A stretch of DNA of 42,014 nucleotides from a virus: the IMG/VR virus record IMGVR_UViG_3300047317_000085, positions 1-42,014 of that record. One strand, 5' to 3'. Positions within the stretch are counted from its first letter, which is position 1; each line of letters opens with the position of its first letter. The translations under genes were made by a program, and so were the position numbers. Positions 20,468-29,322 of this stretch are shown here, piece by piece. The notes under the pieces are model-generated. The model saw nothing but the letters and a program-made list of their open reading frames with translations, searched no databases and was not told the origin of the DNA.

Positions 20468-20666
20468 GGTTCAAACTCCGCGCGATTTTTTGCTGGTTGT
20501 TTCCGGTGCAGGTTTTGCCGCGCCGCTTGTCGCAGGATCGGGCGTGTTGCCCTGCGAACCAAGCCTCGTATTCAGCACGGTCGCGATTGGCGGGATCATT
20601 GGGAATGAACGCCTGATCGGCTGTGCGGATGACGATGTCGCTTTGTGTGAGTTGATAGTCTGCCAT
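20388..20666 (-). CDS. Small fibre-associated protein, copy 1, probably frameshifted
   Basis: As it stands the frame encodes 92 residues. After [20 protein letters not shown] and [15 protein letters not shown] it loses all resemblance to the other copy and runs 80 bases into the next fibre gene. In the neighbouring frame, just after the GGG at 20550-20552, the expected ending appears ([16 protein letters not shown]...). It stops at 20471-20473, 3 bases before the next ATG. A gain of one base or loss of two at this GGG would explain it. The original gene would then be 20471-20666, about 65 residues. Whether it is a mutation, a sequencing error or programmed slippage is open. Confidence 0.65.
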   Translation of the reverse strand: MADYQLTQSDIVIRTADQAFIPNDPANRDRAEYEAWFAGQHARSCDKRRGKTCTGNNQQKIARSLNHGARFSDLTQHRPALSLAAGCRSAGL

Positions 20667-20677
20667 TAGAGCCTCGC
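20599..20677. repeat. 79-bp direct repeat, copy B (with 19222-19300)
   Basis: The second copy of the near-identical repeat, placed at the end of the 626-residue fibre gene and the start of its small partner gene. A crossover between the copies would remove exactly one fibre plus one small gene (1377 bp), leaving the remaining cassette intact. Confidence 0.93.
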
Positions 20678-22546
20678 GTCCATAGTCAGGGTCGTTAAAG
20701 CGCGTGTTGCCTGATATACAAACGGGCTAATTGCGCTTGGGCCGTTGATAGTGAACCCCGTACCGCCGCCGGTAAAAGTTGGTATAACTCTCATTTCAGG
20801 CGCTAAAAAAATTGACTGACCGGCAACTGCCACATCGACAACGCAAGTCATTTTTTGAAAATACCGCTTACACGTCACCAACTCCTGATCGTAAGGCCGC
20901 ATGACATTCGGTGACTGTGCGGCGGTGGGAGCTTGGGTGCCGGGAAGGACGGTGACGCCGGTGATGCGAAAATTATCAGTTGTTGCGGCAACGCCGTTTA
21001 CTTGACCGGGGGCGGCAACATAAATACCGGCAGTCCAAACATTTGCCGCTGGTGCTGTGTAGGTTGGCCCACAGGCATTTGCAAATTGTATTCGCATTCC
21101 AACGGTATTGTCTTTTGCCCACGTTCCAGACACATCGCCCGGAATAGTAACGGTTTTATATTCCCAAGCATCAGACACATTTTGAGTATAGGTCGTAGCG
21201 TATGAGCGGCTGTCGCCATTATTGCGAACAGAAACACTATAAATGCCAGTGCGAGTATGAGCAGTCCAAAAGCCAATCGTGATTGGCTGTGCGCTCGTCG
21301 TGCCCCACGCTAACCGCGCACAGCGATAGCCTTCAATTGGTTGAAAAAAACTATGAGTTTGTGTTCCAGTAATAGTTGCTTGAGGCGTTGTTGTTTTTGC
21401 TACTATTGCAAAGGGAGTGCCGGGAAGGCCAGAACTAAAAACATTCGCCGGTCCTGTACCCGTTGTAGAAAAGTTATAAATCCAACCGTCGCAAACATAA
21501 CCTGACGCGACTATACCTGTTCCGGCTATAAATTCTTGACTGACATCCATCCCGCCGTTGATCTGCAATCCTGAATACGCCATCGCATCGAACGGGGCGG
21601 CGTAAATGTTTTGCCGCGCCTGTTGCTGCTGCGGCGCTGTTAAGGATTGCGAAATGTCATAGCGCACAACGGTACTGTTGAGCGCGTAGGCAGAACTATC
21701 GATCGCCGGATACGTCGTCACCCACTGCGTAGATGTTCCGTCATTGTAGCGAATGAAAAGTATGCCGGTGTCGCTCTCCCACCATAATGAATTGTCGGGT
21801 GCTGTTGGCGCCGTGTCTGCAATCAGAACCGATGCGCCACCGCCACCGCCACCGCCGGTGGCTACTTTATTGTCAACGTACTGCTTAGTGGCGGCCCCCA
21901 GCACAGCTGACGGATCTCCGTTTAACAGCAGCGGCCCGGTCATGGTGTCGCCGCCCTTGCTGACCTTGCTGGTGCCTACGCTGTCGGCGTATTGTTTTGT
22001 CGCCGCTCCAAATCCGGCGGTGGGATCTGCCGATAAGATCAGCGCACCAATCATGGTGTCGCCAGCCTTGGCGATTTTTCCGCCCAATCCTCCGTCAACG
22101 TATTGCTTGGTAGCTGTGCCAAGACTTGCGACAGGGTCCGCCGCCATGAGCAGAGGCCCGGTCATGGTATCGCCAGCGCGATTTACCTTGCCGGTGAGAG
22201 CGCCGGAAATGACGCCATCAGCGTACTGCTTGGTGGCCGCCCCCAGCGCGACAGACGGGTCAGCCGCCAGCACCAGCAGCCCGGTCATGGTGTCGCCGCC
22301 CTTGGCAACGCGGCTGCTGTCTGATGGGTGAATGTGGTCGTCGCGTGAGCCTACGGTGGATGTGCCGGGAGCCGCCGTCCCATTCATTAATGGAGGTACG
22401 TTTGACAGCCCCATGCCGCCGCCGATAGGTAACGTGAATGTCGTCCACTTGAGGCCGTCCCAAGTATAGACCGGCTGCCCCGGCACCGGAGGTTGCGGGT
22501 AAAGGTCGCCAATGATCGGATTATTTGGAAAGTCGAGCGTGGCCAT
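20666..22546 (-). CDS. Tail fibre with collar repeats
   Basis: A 626-residue fibre. The attachment-like N-terminus is [20 protein letters not shown] then [12 protein letters not shown]. Residues 80-235 hold four collar-type repeats of the form [20 protein letters not shown] followed by ATKQYVD, typical of trimeric fibres. A Gly-run precedes an [20 protein letters not shown] domain. The C-terminal 300 residues are beta-rich with [13 protein letters not shown] and end MDARL. It probably binds the host surface. It overlaps the upstream Cys-rich gene by 26 bases and shares its ends with the 392-residue fibre. Confidence 0.88.
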   Translation of the reverse strand: MATLDFPNNPIIGDLYPQPPVPGQPVYTWDGLKWTTFTLPIGGGMGLSNVPPLMNGTAAPGTSTVGSRDDHIHPSDSSRVAKGGDTMTGLLVLAADPSVALGAATKQYADGVISGALTGKVNRAGDTMTGPLLMAADPVASLGTATKQYVDGGLGGKIAKAGDTMIGALILSADPTAGFGAATKQYADSVGTSKVSKGGDTMTGPLLLNGDPSAVLGAATKQYVDNKVATGGGGGGGASVLIADTAPTAPDNSLWWESDTGILFIRYNDGTSTQWVTTYPAIDSSAYALNSTVVRYDISQSLTAPQQQQARQNIYAAPFDAMAYSGLQINGGMDVSQEFIAGTGIVASGYVCDGWIYNFSTTGTGPANVFSSGLPGTPFAIVAKTTTPQATITGTQTHSFFQPIEGYRCARLAWGTTSAQPITIGFWTAHTRTGIYSVSVRNNGDSRSYATTYTQNVSDAWEYKTVTIPGDVSGTWAKDNTVGMRIQFANACGPTYTAPAANVWTAGIYVAAPGQVNGVAATTDNFRITGVTVLPGTQAPTAAQSPNVMRPYDQELVTCKRYFQKMTCVVDVAVAGQSIFLAPEMRVIPTFTGGGTGFTINGPSAISPFVYQATRALTTLTMDARL

Positions 22547-22832
22547 TGCGGCGCTCCTCTAAAAACAATTGGGTGGATACCGCATTTGCCTTGACCATTT
22601 CGTTGCGAAAACTTTCAACTGCGGCGCCGGTCTGCCGCTGCGTCTGGCTGTTCTCAACCAGCATGACAGGCAGCCACGCGAGCGCACAATTCCATTGATC
22701 GATGGTGTCTGTGCCCTGCGGATTTTTTCCACGCACCTGTATCCACAACGGACACTTGTGGCAGACCTTGCTCATGTCCTGCTTGTGCAGCGGACAGGTG
22801 AGGCCTTTGTTTGCGTGCGGGATCTGCGTCAT
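22521..22832 (-). CDS. Small Cys-rich phage protein between fibre genes
   Basis: A 103-residue protein whose first half has CPLHKQDMSKVCHKCPLWIQ and a later WNCALAWLP, giving four Cys and one His that could bind zinc. The second half is helical and Gln-rich (NSQTQRQTGAAVESFRNEM). I recognise this type from other phages, always unnamed and often beside virion genes. Its ATG overlaps the stop of the preceding fibre gene by one base, and it overlaps the next by 26. Function unknown. Confidence 0.78.
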   Translation of the reverse strand: MTQIPHANKGLTCPLHKQDMSKVCHKCPLWIQVRGKNPQGTDTIDQWNCALAWLPVMLVENSQTQRQTGAAVESFRNEMVKANAVSTQLFLEERRNGHARLSK

Positions 22833-24064
22833 TAGTTTTTGTACGCTATGATTACGTCAAGATAATTTATATTGAGATTTATCGAGTGGGTATGTCCATT
22901 GTTTCCGCCAGCGGCGTATGTCGCATCGAAGTTTGCTCCGTCCCACACACGCACTCCGGTTGCAGCGGGACTGACGCCCAATGACATGGGGCCACATTGT
23001 GGGTTTCCGCTTGAAGCCGGGCATTGGCCAATAGGCGTGCCAACGGTAACCGTACCGGCCCCGTTTAATAAATGCGAATGCCCCGGATCGTAAATAGCTG
23101 CCGAGTGGGCATGAGACGGCATCTCTGCAACCGTAACGGCGTGATAGCCGACAGTGTTCTGTCCGGCTAATCCTGATAAGCCGTAGCCGCCGCCATTATG
23201 TGCCTGATTTCCACTGACTACGCGCAAAGCAAAATCATTCCAGTCTGTTCTTTTTGTCCACCCGACAGGTGCGTTATTCTGAAAAAAAATCATGTGAGTG
23301 CCGGGCGGGAATACCGTAATAGACCCAATACCAGCCGTTATCTGGGCATCAACGTACTGCTTGGTGGCCGCCTCCAGCGTTGCCGCAGGGTCTGCGTGCA
23401 GCGTCAGCTTGCCCTGCATGAGCAGCGGCCCGGTCATGGTGTCGCCGTCCTTGAGCAGAAAATGATTAACGTCAGCTTGCGGGGAGGCGATCACCCACTG
23501 CTTTGAGTTTCCGTCGTTGTAATAGATGTAGAGTTCGCCGCCGACGCTGTCCCACCACAGTGTGTTGTCAGCCGGGTTTACCGGAGGTGTTGAACCCGAC
23601 AGGCCGGTGCCGTCTATGTTCCACGTTCCCCATATGCCCGCCTTCTTTTCGCGAACATACAACTTGCCGGGCAGCACAACGTCGTTCTGATCTCGGGCGT
23701 GAACGACGACGTTCAGGTTTGCCGGTGGCGTGACCAGAGCATCGGAAGAAACCACCCAGCCTACAAAAGCGTGCCCGGCAACTGGCGCACTGGTTGCGCC
23801 AGCAGCTGAATAGAACGACCCCGGCCACCACACTTGGCTGTCGTAATTGGTGACGGCTTGCGATGATTTTTCTGCACCAAGACTTACCAGAGCGCCATCG
23901 GCGCTGGTTGCGCCGGTGCCGCCAGCCACGATGGGGCGCGGAAGGTTTGCTTCCTGCTGGGCGTCGAGCACGAATGCGTTGTATTTGTTGCTCTCGATCG
24001 TCGTATCGGGAATGCCCAGCGTGCCGGGCGGTAGATGATAGACGTTTGAACCGTCGCGAGGCAT
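22832..24064 (-). CDS. Tail collar/fibre protein
   Basis: A 410-residue fibre-type protein. Its N-terminus has a T7/phage collar-like beginning (IPDTTIESNKYNAFVLDAQQ). A middle domain (NTLWWDSVGGELYIYYNDGN) is shared with the 626-residue fibre, with one collar repeat ([12 protein letters not shown] then EAATKQYVD). The C-terminus is tail-collar like: FPPGTHMIFFQNNAPVGWTK, MPSHAHS and NNGHTHSINLNINYLDVIIA. Paired His motifs of this kind bind metal in trimeric tips. It is probably the first fibre of the tail and an adaptor for the others. Confidence 0.87.
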   Translation of the reverse strand: MPRDGSNVYHLPPGTLGIPDTTIESNKYNAFVLDAQQEANLPRPIVAGGTGATSADGALVSLGAEKSSQAVTNYDSQVWWPGSFYSAAGATSAPVAGHAFVGWVVSSDALVTPPANLNVVVHARDQNDVVLPGKLYVREKKAGIWGTWNIDGTGLSGSTPPVNPADNTLWWDSVGGELYIYYNDGNSKQWVIASPQADVNHFLLKDGDTMTGPLLMQGKLTLHADPAATLEAATKQYVDAQITAGIGSITVFPPGTHMIFFQNNAPVGWTKRTDWNDFALRVVSGNQAHNGGGYGLSGLAGQNTVGYHAVTVAEMPSHAHSAAIYDPGHSHLLNGAGTVTVGTPIGQCPASSGNPQCGPMSLGVSPAATGVRVWDGANFDATYAAGGNNGHTHSINLNINYLDVIIAYKN

Positions 24065-24072
24065 GAAACCCC

Positions 24073-26187
24073 CTACTGCCCTTCAGGAAACCGGTACTGG
24101 CCGGTCCAAGGATTTACCCCCCGCCGACGCAAGTTGTAGTCAGCGAGTTGGTTTATCACGTTTGCCGTGGCGTCAGGCTCTCTTGTCAGCAACATCTTGG
24201 CGATCGCATCACGCTGCTTCTCGCTCTCGCCCTTTGATGCACGCAGCAGAAACTCGGTGGCATTTTTTATGAAGCCGCCCGGACTATGTCCGGCGGCACT
24301 CGTGATCATGCCGACAGCTTCGCCACCGCCGGGCGCCGATGTGATGTCGGCAAGGTTCTCCGCCGTGGACGAGCCGCCCAGCGCCGCCTTCGACGTGCGC
24401 TGCATTTCTTCTTCGCGGTTGAGAAACTGGCGCATCTGGTCCGGGCGTCCCGGCATCTGCGGGCCTTGGTACAGCGACAGGTTCGCCAGCTCGTTGCTGC
24501 CTTTCACTGATTTCTCACGCAGGATGGTTGGCAGGTTTCCACTCTGCTCGAGCTGCCCCAGCACCTTGTCGGCGTAGCCGATGCGGACGCCCTGCTGCTC
24601 CGCTTCAGGCAGTCCATGAAAAGCCGGGACCGTGTCCTGATAGCGGCCTCGAGACGCCATGTCGCGCCCTTGCTGCACGGCGTCCTTGACCTCCATAGGC
24701 CCGCGAAAAATCTGCCGGGCAGCAGCGTAGTCAGGGTTCATCGTATCGACCTGATCGAGCAGCCGGTTCTTCATGCCAACGAGCGCGGCACCACGGTTGG
24801 TCATGCGGCCAGTGATCTTGTCGGTCTCCGCATCAATCAGACCATCGAGACCGATCTTCATCGTATTGATGGTTTTCATGTTGGGTACGCCGCTGATGAT
24901 CGGGTCACCAGCCTCGTTAAACCCGGTGATGGCTGCGTCAGTCGGATTGAACGGAGTATCGGTACCGGCGTTCCTGATGCGCTGGATATTGACACCTTCT
25001 CGCAAGCCAGCCTTCGCCTCTGGCGTGCTGAAAATGTCCTCCATAACATTATTCCAAACAGGCCCCTTCTGCTCCGCCGCTTTGTAGAACGGTGCGCTCT
25101 CCTTCTGCGCCTGACCCATCAGCCTGTCAGTGGCGGCTGCCGCAGTTTCTTGCGTGCCTAGTGCCTTGCCTACCTCGCCGCCAACGCGGTACGGCATGTT
25201 GAGGTCGCGTGTGCCTAGAACCTCAGTGATGCGTTCTCGCGCCGGTCCCGGTATCTTGCCTTGCGCCGCCAGCTTGCGCTCGCCTTCCTTGCCGATCGCG
25301 TCAGCCAGCGTGTAGTCGGTCTGCCCGGCGGCGTGCGCGTCCCGCATCTTCTGCAAGACCTGATCGAGCGTCTGGCCGCTGTCTGCCGCAGCCTTCGACA
25401 CCTGATCAGCCGCCATGGTGTCGGCTGCCCGCAGCCGGGGCGCTTGCATGATGCGGGCGCCAAAGCCGCCAACGGCGGCAGCGATCGGAAGCCCGGCAGC
25501 AAACCCGCCACCCAAGACGCCGCCCATTTTGGCACCGGACAGGCGCTCGTCGAAATTGTTGCCTTCGCCAGCTCCGACAGCTGCGCCCAGTGCGCTGCCC
25601 TTGAGGACGTTGCGGCCATAATTGTAGGCGGGCGCCACCGCTTCCGGCAGGGCGCGGCTGGTGAAGGGGATAGTCGCAGCTCGAGGCCCGCCAAAGACGC
25701 CAGCGCCGGTAGCGAGGCCGCCGGACAGCGAGGCGGCTCCTCCCAGAAATCCCTGCGGCTGGTTCTCGGTAGACAGATCCTGCGCCGCCTTGGTGTACTT
25801 GTAGGCCTCTCGCGGGTCGATGATGCCGCGCTTGATCATCTCAAGCGGCGTTAGGGCGCCAGCCATCAGCTCGTCGCCCCAGCCCATGCCAGCGCCGTAG
25901 GCCGCCTTGGCGCCGTAGCCCTCGAGCGGTGGAGAGGCACCGGCAGCTATGAACTTGTCGCGTTCGTCGATCGCCGCTTGCCGGTACTTGTCCGGGCCGC
26001 GCGTGCCGGGGATGACATCGACCGGGTCAACAGTCGGCCTGTTGCGGTACGACGCCCAGATGTCGGGCTGTGATATAGGAGGCGACGGCGTTGTGTCGGG
26101 CGCAGCTGGAGCGGCTGGCGCCGCTGCTGGCGCAGCTGGAGCGTCATCTGGAGAGATGCGAAACGCTGCCCAAGGATCGTCAGCCAT
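24073..26187 (-). CDS. Internal virion / ejection protein
   Basis: A 704-residue protein located where podoviruses encode ejection proteins. The N-terminus is Ala/Pro-rich. Residues about 150-250 have Gly-rich helical stretches (GFLGGAASLSGGLATGAGVF, GGVLGGGFAAGLPIAAAVGG) of the glycine-zipper type seen in proteins that insert into membranes during DNA entry. The rest is long charged helices. KQRDAIAKMLL near the end fits the recurring RRxAI motif. I start at ATG 26187 (GGAG 6 bases upstream), overlapping the previous stop; a GTG at 26190 is an alternative. Confidence 0.77.
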   Translation of the reverse strand: MADDPWAAFRISPDDAPAAPAAAPAAPAAPDTTPSPPISQPDIWASYRNRPTVDPVDVIPGTRGPDKYRQAAIDERDKFIAAGASPPLEGYGAKAAYGAGMGWGDELMAGALTPLEMIKRGIIDPREAYKYTKAAQDLSTENQPQGFLGGAASLSGGLATGAGVFGGPRAATIPFTSRALPEAVAPAYNYGRNVLKGSALGAAVGAGEGNNFDERLSGAKMGGVLGGGFAAGLPIAAAVGGFGARIMQAPRLRAADTMAADQVSKAAADSGQTLDQVLQKMRDAHAAGQTDYTLADAIGKEGERKLAAQGKIPGPARERITEVLGTRDLNMPYRVGGEVGKALGTQETAAAATDRLMGQAQKESAPFYKAAEQKGPVWNNVMEDIFSTPEAKAGLREGVNIQRIRNAGTDTPFNPTDAAITGFNEAGDPIISGVPNMKTINTMKIGLDGLIDAETDKITGRMTNRGAALVGMKNRLLDQVDTMNPDYAAARQIFRGPMEVKDAVQQGRDMASRGRYQDTVPAFHGLPEAEQQGVRIGYADKVLGQLEQSGNLPTILREKSVKGSNELANLSLYQGPQMPGRPDQMRQFLNREEEMQRTSKAALGGSSTAENLADITSAPGGGEAVGMITSAAGHSPGGFIKNATEFLLRASKGESEKQRDAIAKMLLTREPDATANVINQLADYNLRRRGVNPWTGQYRFPEGQ

Positions 26188-29100
26188 CACCTTCTCCTCG
26201 GTACCTCGCCCGGCTTGCCGTCAGGCAGTATCAGTCTGCGACCGGGTTGCAGGTCTTTGACGTCGTCCGGCGACGTTACCTGCACCGGCGGCAGCGCACG
26301 CTGCTCTTTCACCGCAGCGTCCTGTGCAGAGTAGCTGTCGTTCAGGCTCTTGATGATTGTCTCACCGGCAGTGCCGCTGACTTTGCCGACGACCTCCATC
26401 AGCTGCCGCCGTCGATCTGACTTGTCTCTAATATCTTGGTCAGTGTCGCCAACCATCGGCACGAATGCCGGAATGTTGCGGGCCGCCTCGCTGGGTGACA
26501 CGGCAGAGCCGCTGACAAAGTTCAGCAAACCAGACGCCCAGTTGTCGATCGCGTTCCGCGCCCTGCGGTACTCGTCCGACACCAGCACATTGCCCAAGTA
26601 TGGAATGCCGGAACCGATGCCGCTCGGGTACTTGGTCAGTGCCTTGCCGTAGTTCAGCTCCTTGTCGAGCAGGTCGAGATCCGGCTTGGCGCGTTCAGCA
26701 AAGACAATCGCACGCTGCTGCGGCTCGGACAGTGTCGCCGCCGGTGCGCCCGGTGCGATGCTGTACTTGTCGGCGCCTTGTGGTCGCTCATACTGCGTGC
26801 CCTGCGCCTGAAATTTGTCAGGCTCGTTGACCTTCCGCTTCAGTTCTGCAATTTCGAGTTCTGCTTTTCGTTGCGCCTGATCACGCGGGATGCCGGTGTC
26901 GTAGTATTTCTTCTCCAGATCCGCGCGGGAGTTCTCGATGTCAAGCGTGAGCTTGGCGCGATCGAGCGGCACCTTGTTGATGTTGGCTTGCTGCATCTCC
27001 GCTTGCAGCCGCTCGTTGAGCTGCTTGATGGTGCGGTCTGGACCTTCTCGCACCCATTTCTGGTAATCCTTGACATCCTCCTGCCAGAGGCCGCGCTTGT
27101 TGACGAAGGCGTCCTGCTGCTGCTTGTCGCGTTCGCCCCTGAACTTTTCTTCAGTGTCGTAGATGTTCTTGTAGTAGGCCCGCGTCTCCGGGCTGACATT
27201 TGGGTTGTTCATGTACAGGGCGGCTTCGGCCATCGCTCTCGACGGGCCAAGGGGCGGCGGCTGCACTGGCGGCGCCCCCGGAGGCTTGCGCTGCTGCTCT
27301 GAGGCGGGCTGGATCGCCTCCTGCGATGGCGTGGAGCCAGCTGGAGCTGGCGCGGCCTGTGTGGGTGCCGCCGTGACGCCCTGCGAGGTGTCTGCCGCCC
27401 GCGCTGGCGGCACCAGCGTGCCAACGGCATCGCCATAGCCTACCGGGGGAGCCATGGGCATTGCCGCCTGTGCCGTGGCACCCATGGGAGGCACGGTGCT
27501 GCTATCCGAAATCACCGAAGGCGAAGTCGGGGGCAGAGAAGCGGTCGTCGGGGACGGGGAAGTCCCCGACTGTGTAGGGTCCGGCTGCGGCACCTCCGGG
27601 GCCGTGACAGGCTGGTCTATGACCGCTCTGGTGATGGCATCACGCCGGTCCTGCAACGACGCATCCGGTCCACCGCCAAGCGACCCCATCGGGCTTAGAC
27701 CCGGCAAAGGCGCATCTGACCTCACGGCACCCTCTCGGCCAATAGATGCTGTTGGGAGGAATGGCGATCCGGGTCTGCGGCCACCGCCCAGCATCTCGAG
27801 CAGCCGCGCGTCGGACGCGCCGCCTTCCGGCGGAGCCTCCTGCGCCACCTGTTGCGGCTGCTGCACCGGCTGGTCGAGCAGCGCGGCAGTCACGGCATCG
27901 CGCGGGTCTGCCTGAACTGGAGAGCCTTCACGATCGCGCATGCCGCCGCTGCCGCCGCCCATGGCTATGGCAGTCGCCGGTGCTGGCTGTGCGCCGGTCC
28001 CGGCGAGGTAGGAAGCCGATCGAGAGGCGACATTCGGAGCTGACGGACGCAGGTAACCGCGCAGCATGGCGTCTGCCGCTTGGCCTTCAGTTGGCGCATT
28101 CTGCATCGCCTCGAATGCTTTCGGCGTGCTCTCCTTGAGGTTCTCCGCCGTAAAGCGCGACTGCAATGCCGGGTCTTGTCTGCTGTAGCCGGGATAGTTT
28201 TTGTCCAGCCACGCTTGCATCTTGTTCCAATCTTCACCGCCCTCCTGAAAGAGGCCGTGCGAATACATCGCCTCGGTGCCAGCGAACTTGGGGTTATGCT
28301 GATCGATGTGGCGTGATGCGTCTGACCAGTTGAAACCGCTCTCGTCGCGGGCATTCGGCATGGTGCCGCCGATCGCTGTAGGCGTGTAGCCAGCGCGAGC
28401 GAACTCATTCCGCATGGTAGCTTGCACGCCGCCGACAGTGCGCGGGTCACCGCGCGGCAATGGCACATCCGGCGACGGCACTGGAGCCGACGACGCCACA
28501 TCGATCGGCGCCTGTTCTGGCGCCTGAGACACCGGAGGCGGCGGCTCTGGCGGCCTTTCTTCCTGCCGCGCAAACATCATCATCTGCGGGTCAGCCGCTG
28601 GCGACAGCATCGCTGTCTGCTGCGGCGCCGGTGCTGGCGCCGTGATCGACGCACGCTGCGCTGGCATCGGCGGAATGTCCGCTGGCGTCAGGTCAGCCAC
28701 CGTGCCGCCGCTGAAGCTGGGGGTTGCCAGCTCTGGCTGGAAGAACGTGTTTTCCTGCTGCGCCGACGCGGCTGACGGAGGAGGCGTCGACGGCACGGCA
28801 TCCGCGAAACGCTGGGCAAAGGGCGGCATATCAGGCGGCGGCGGGCCTTCACTGACCGGCCACGGGGGCGGCGCAGTAATGGCGGGGGCAGTCCATGGGC
28901 CGCCCGGTATCGATGCCGGGGCTGCGGCAGCTGGAGCTGGCGGAGGCGCCACTGGCGCCGCTGTGGGCGGTGGCGGCCTCTCGGTATCGATCGTGGACAC
29001 CTTGGGGTCGTAGCCCGGCGCAGTCACCGGCGCCGGTGCTGGCGCAGCAGTCACTCCTGCTGGCGTGTAGGTGCCGGGCGTAGCTTTGCCGCGCAGGTTT

Positions 29101-29321
29101 GCTTCAGCGGTTTTCTGCTTCTGCTCCATGTGGTGGAGCATTAGGTCGTTGATGCCTTCAGCGAACGCATCACCCAGATAGGTCATGCCTTCGCCCTTGG
29201 TCTTGGGGAAGCCTTTCTGCTTTCCGGCGAGCGCGGCAGCGATGGCGCGGCGCTGTTGCAGCTCCTGATAACTCAGGCCGGTATTGCCTCCGAAGATGAA
29301 ACTGCCCTGTTCGTCTGCCAT
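26187..29321 (-). CDS. Large internal virion protein with tail-lysozyme domain
   Basis: A 1044-residue protein, the largest in the genome. The first 280 residues are Pro/Ala-rich and flexible. Residues about 295-430 match the phage tail lysozyme pattern: MRNEFARAGYTPTAIGGTMP, NARDESGFNW, YSHGLFQEGGEDWNKMQAWL, with a likely catalytic Glu in DESGF. A second low-complexity part (430-680) contains two copies of the RRDAITxAxxDQP motif. The C-terminal third is a helical rod. It probably digests peptidoglycan while DNA is injected. The role is inferred from the domain and its place among ejection-type genes. Confidence 0.83.
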   Translation of the reverse strand: MADEQGSFIFGGNTGLSYQELQQRRAIAAALAGKQKGFPKTKGEGMTYLGDAFAEGINDLMLHHMEQKQKTAEANLRGKATPGTYTPAGVTAAPAPAPVTAPGYDPKVSTIDTERPPPPTAAPVAPPPAPAAAAPASIPGGPWTAPAITAPPPWPVSEGPPPPDMPPFAQRFADAVPSTPPPSAASAQQENTFFQPELATPSFSGGTVADLTPADIPPMPAQRASITAPAPAPQQTAMLSPAADPQMMMFARQEERPPEPPPPVSQAPEQAPIDVASSAPVPSPDVPLPRGDPRTVGGVQATMRNEFARAGYTPTAIGGTMPNARDESGFNWSDASRHIDQHNPKFAGTEAMYSHGLFQEGGEDWNKMQAWLDKNYPGYSRQDPALQSRFTAENLKESTPKAFEAMQNAPTEGQAADAMLRGYLRPSAPNVASRSASYLAGTGAQPAPATAIAMGGGSGGMRDREGSPVQADPRDAVTAALLDQPVQQPQQVAQEAPPEGGASDARLLEMLGGGRRPGSPFLPTASIGREGAVRSDAPLPGLSPMGSLGGGPDASLQDRRDAITRAVIDQPVTAPEVPQPDPTQSGTSPSPTTASLPPTSPSVISDSSTVPPMGATAQAAMPMAPPVGYGDAVGTLVPPARAADTSQGVTAAPTQAAPAPAGSTPSQEAIQPASEQQRKPPGAPPVQPPPLGPSRAMAEAALYMNNPNVSPETRAYYKNIYDTEEKFRGERDKQQQDAFVNKRGLWQEDVKDYQKWVREGPDRTIKQLNERLQAEMQQANINKVPLDRAKLTLDIENSRADLEKKYYDTGIPRDQAQRKAELEIAELKRKVNEPDKFQAQGTQYERPQGADKYSIAPGAPAATLSEPQQRAIVFAERAKPDLDLLDKELNYGKALTKYPSGIGSGIPYLGNVLVSDEYRRARNAIDNWASGLLNFVSGSAVSPSEAARNIPAFVPMVGDTDQDIRDKSDRRRQLMEVVGKVSGTAGETIIKSLNDSYSAQDAAVKEQRALPPVQVTSPDDVKDLQPGRRLILPDGKPGEVPRRR

Positions 29322-29322
29322 G

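Noticed and set aside
20666-22546. Diversity-generating retroelement in the fibre genes
   Set aside because: No reverse transcriptase gene or adenine-biased template/variable repeat pair was found; the repeats are collar repeats and a cassette duplication.
24616-25161. Plus-strand frame opposite the ejection-type protein
   Set aside because: A shadow of the minus-strand gene without start signals; several such frames occur opposite all large leftward genes.
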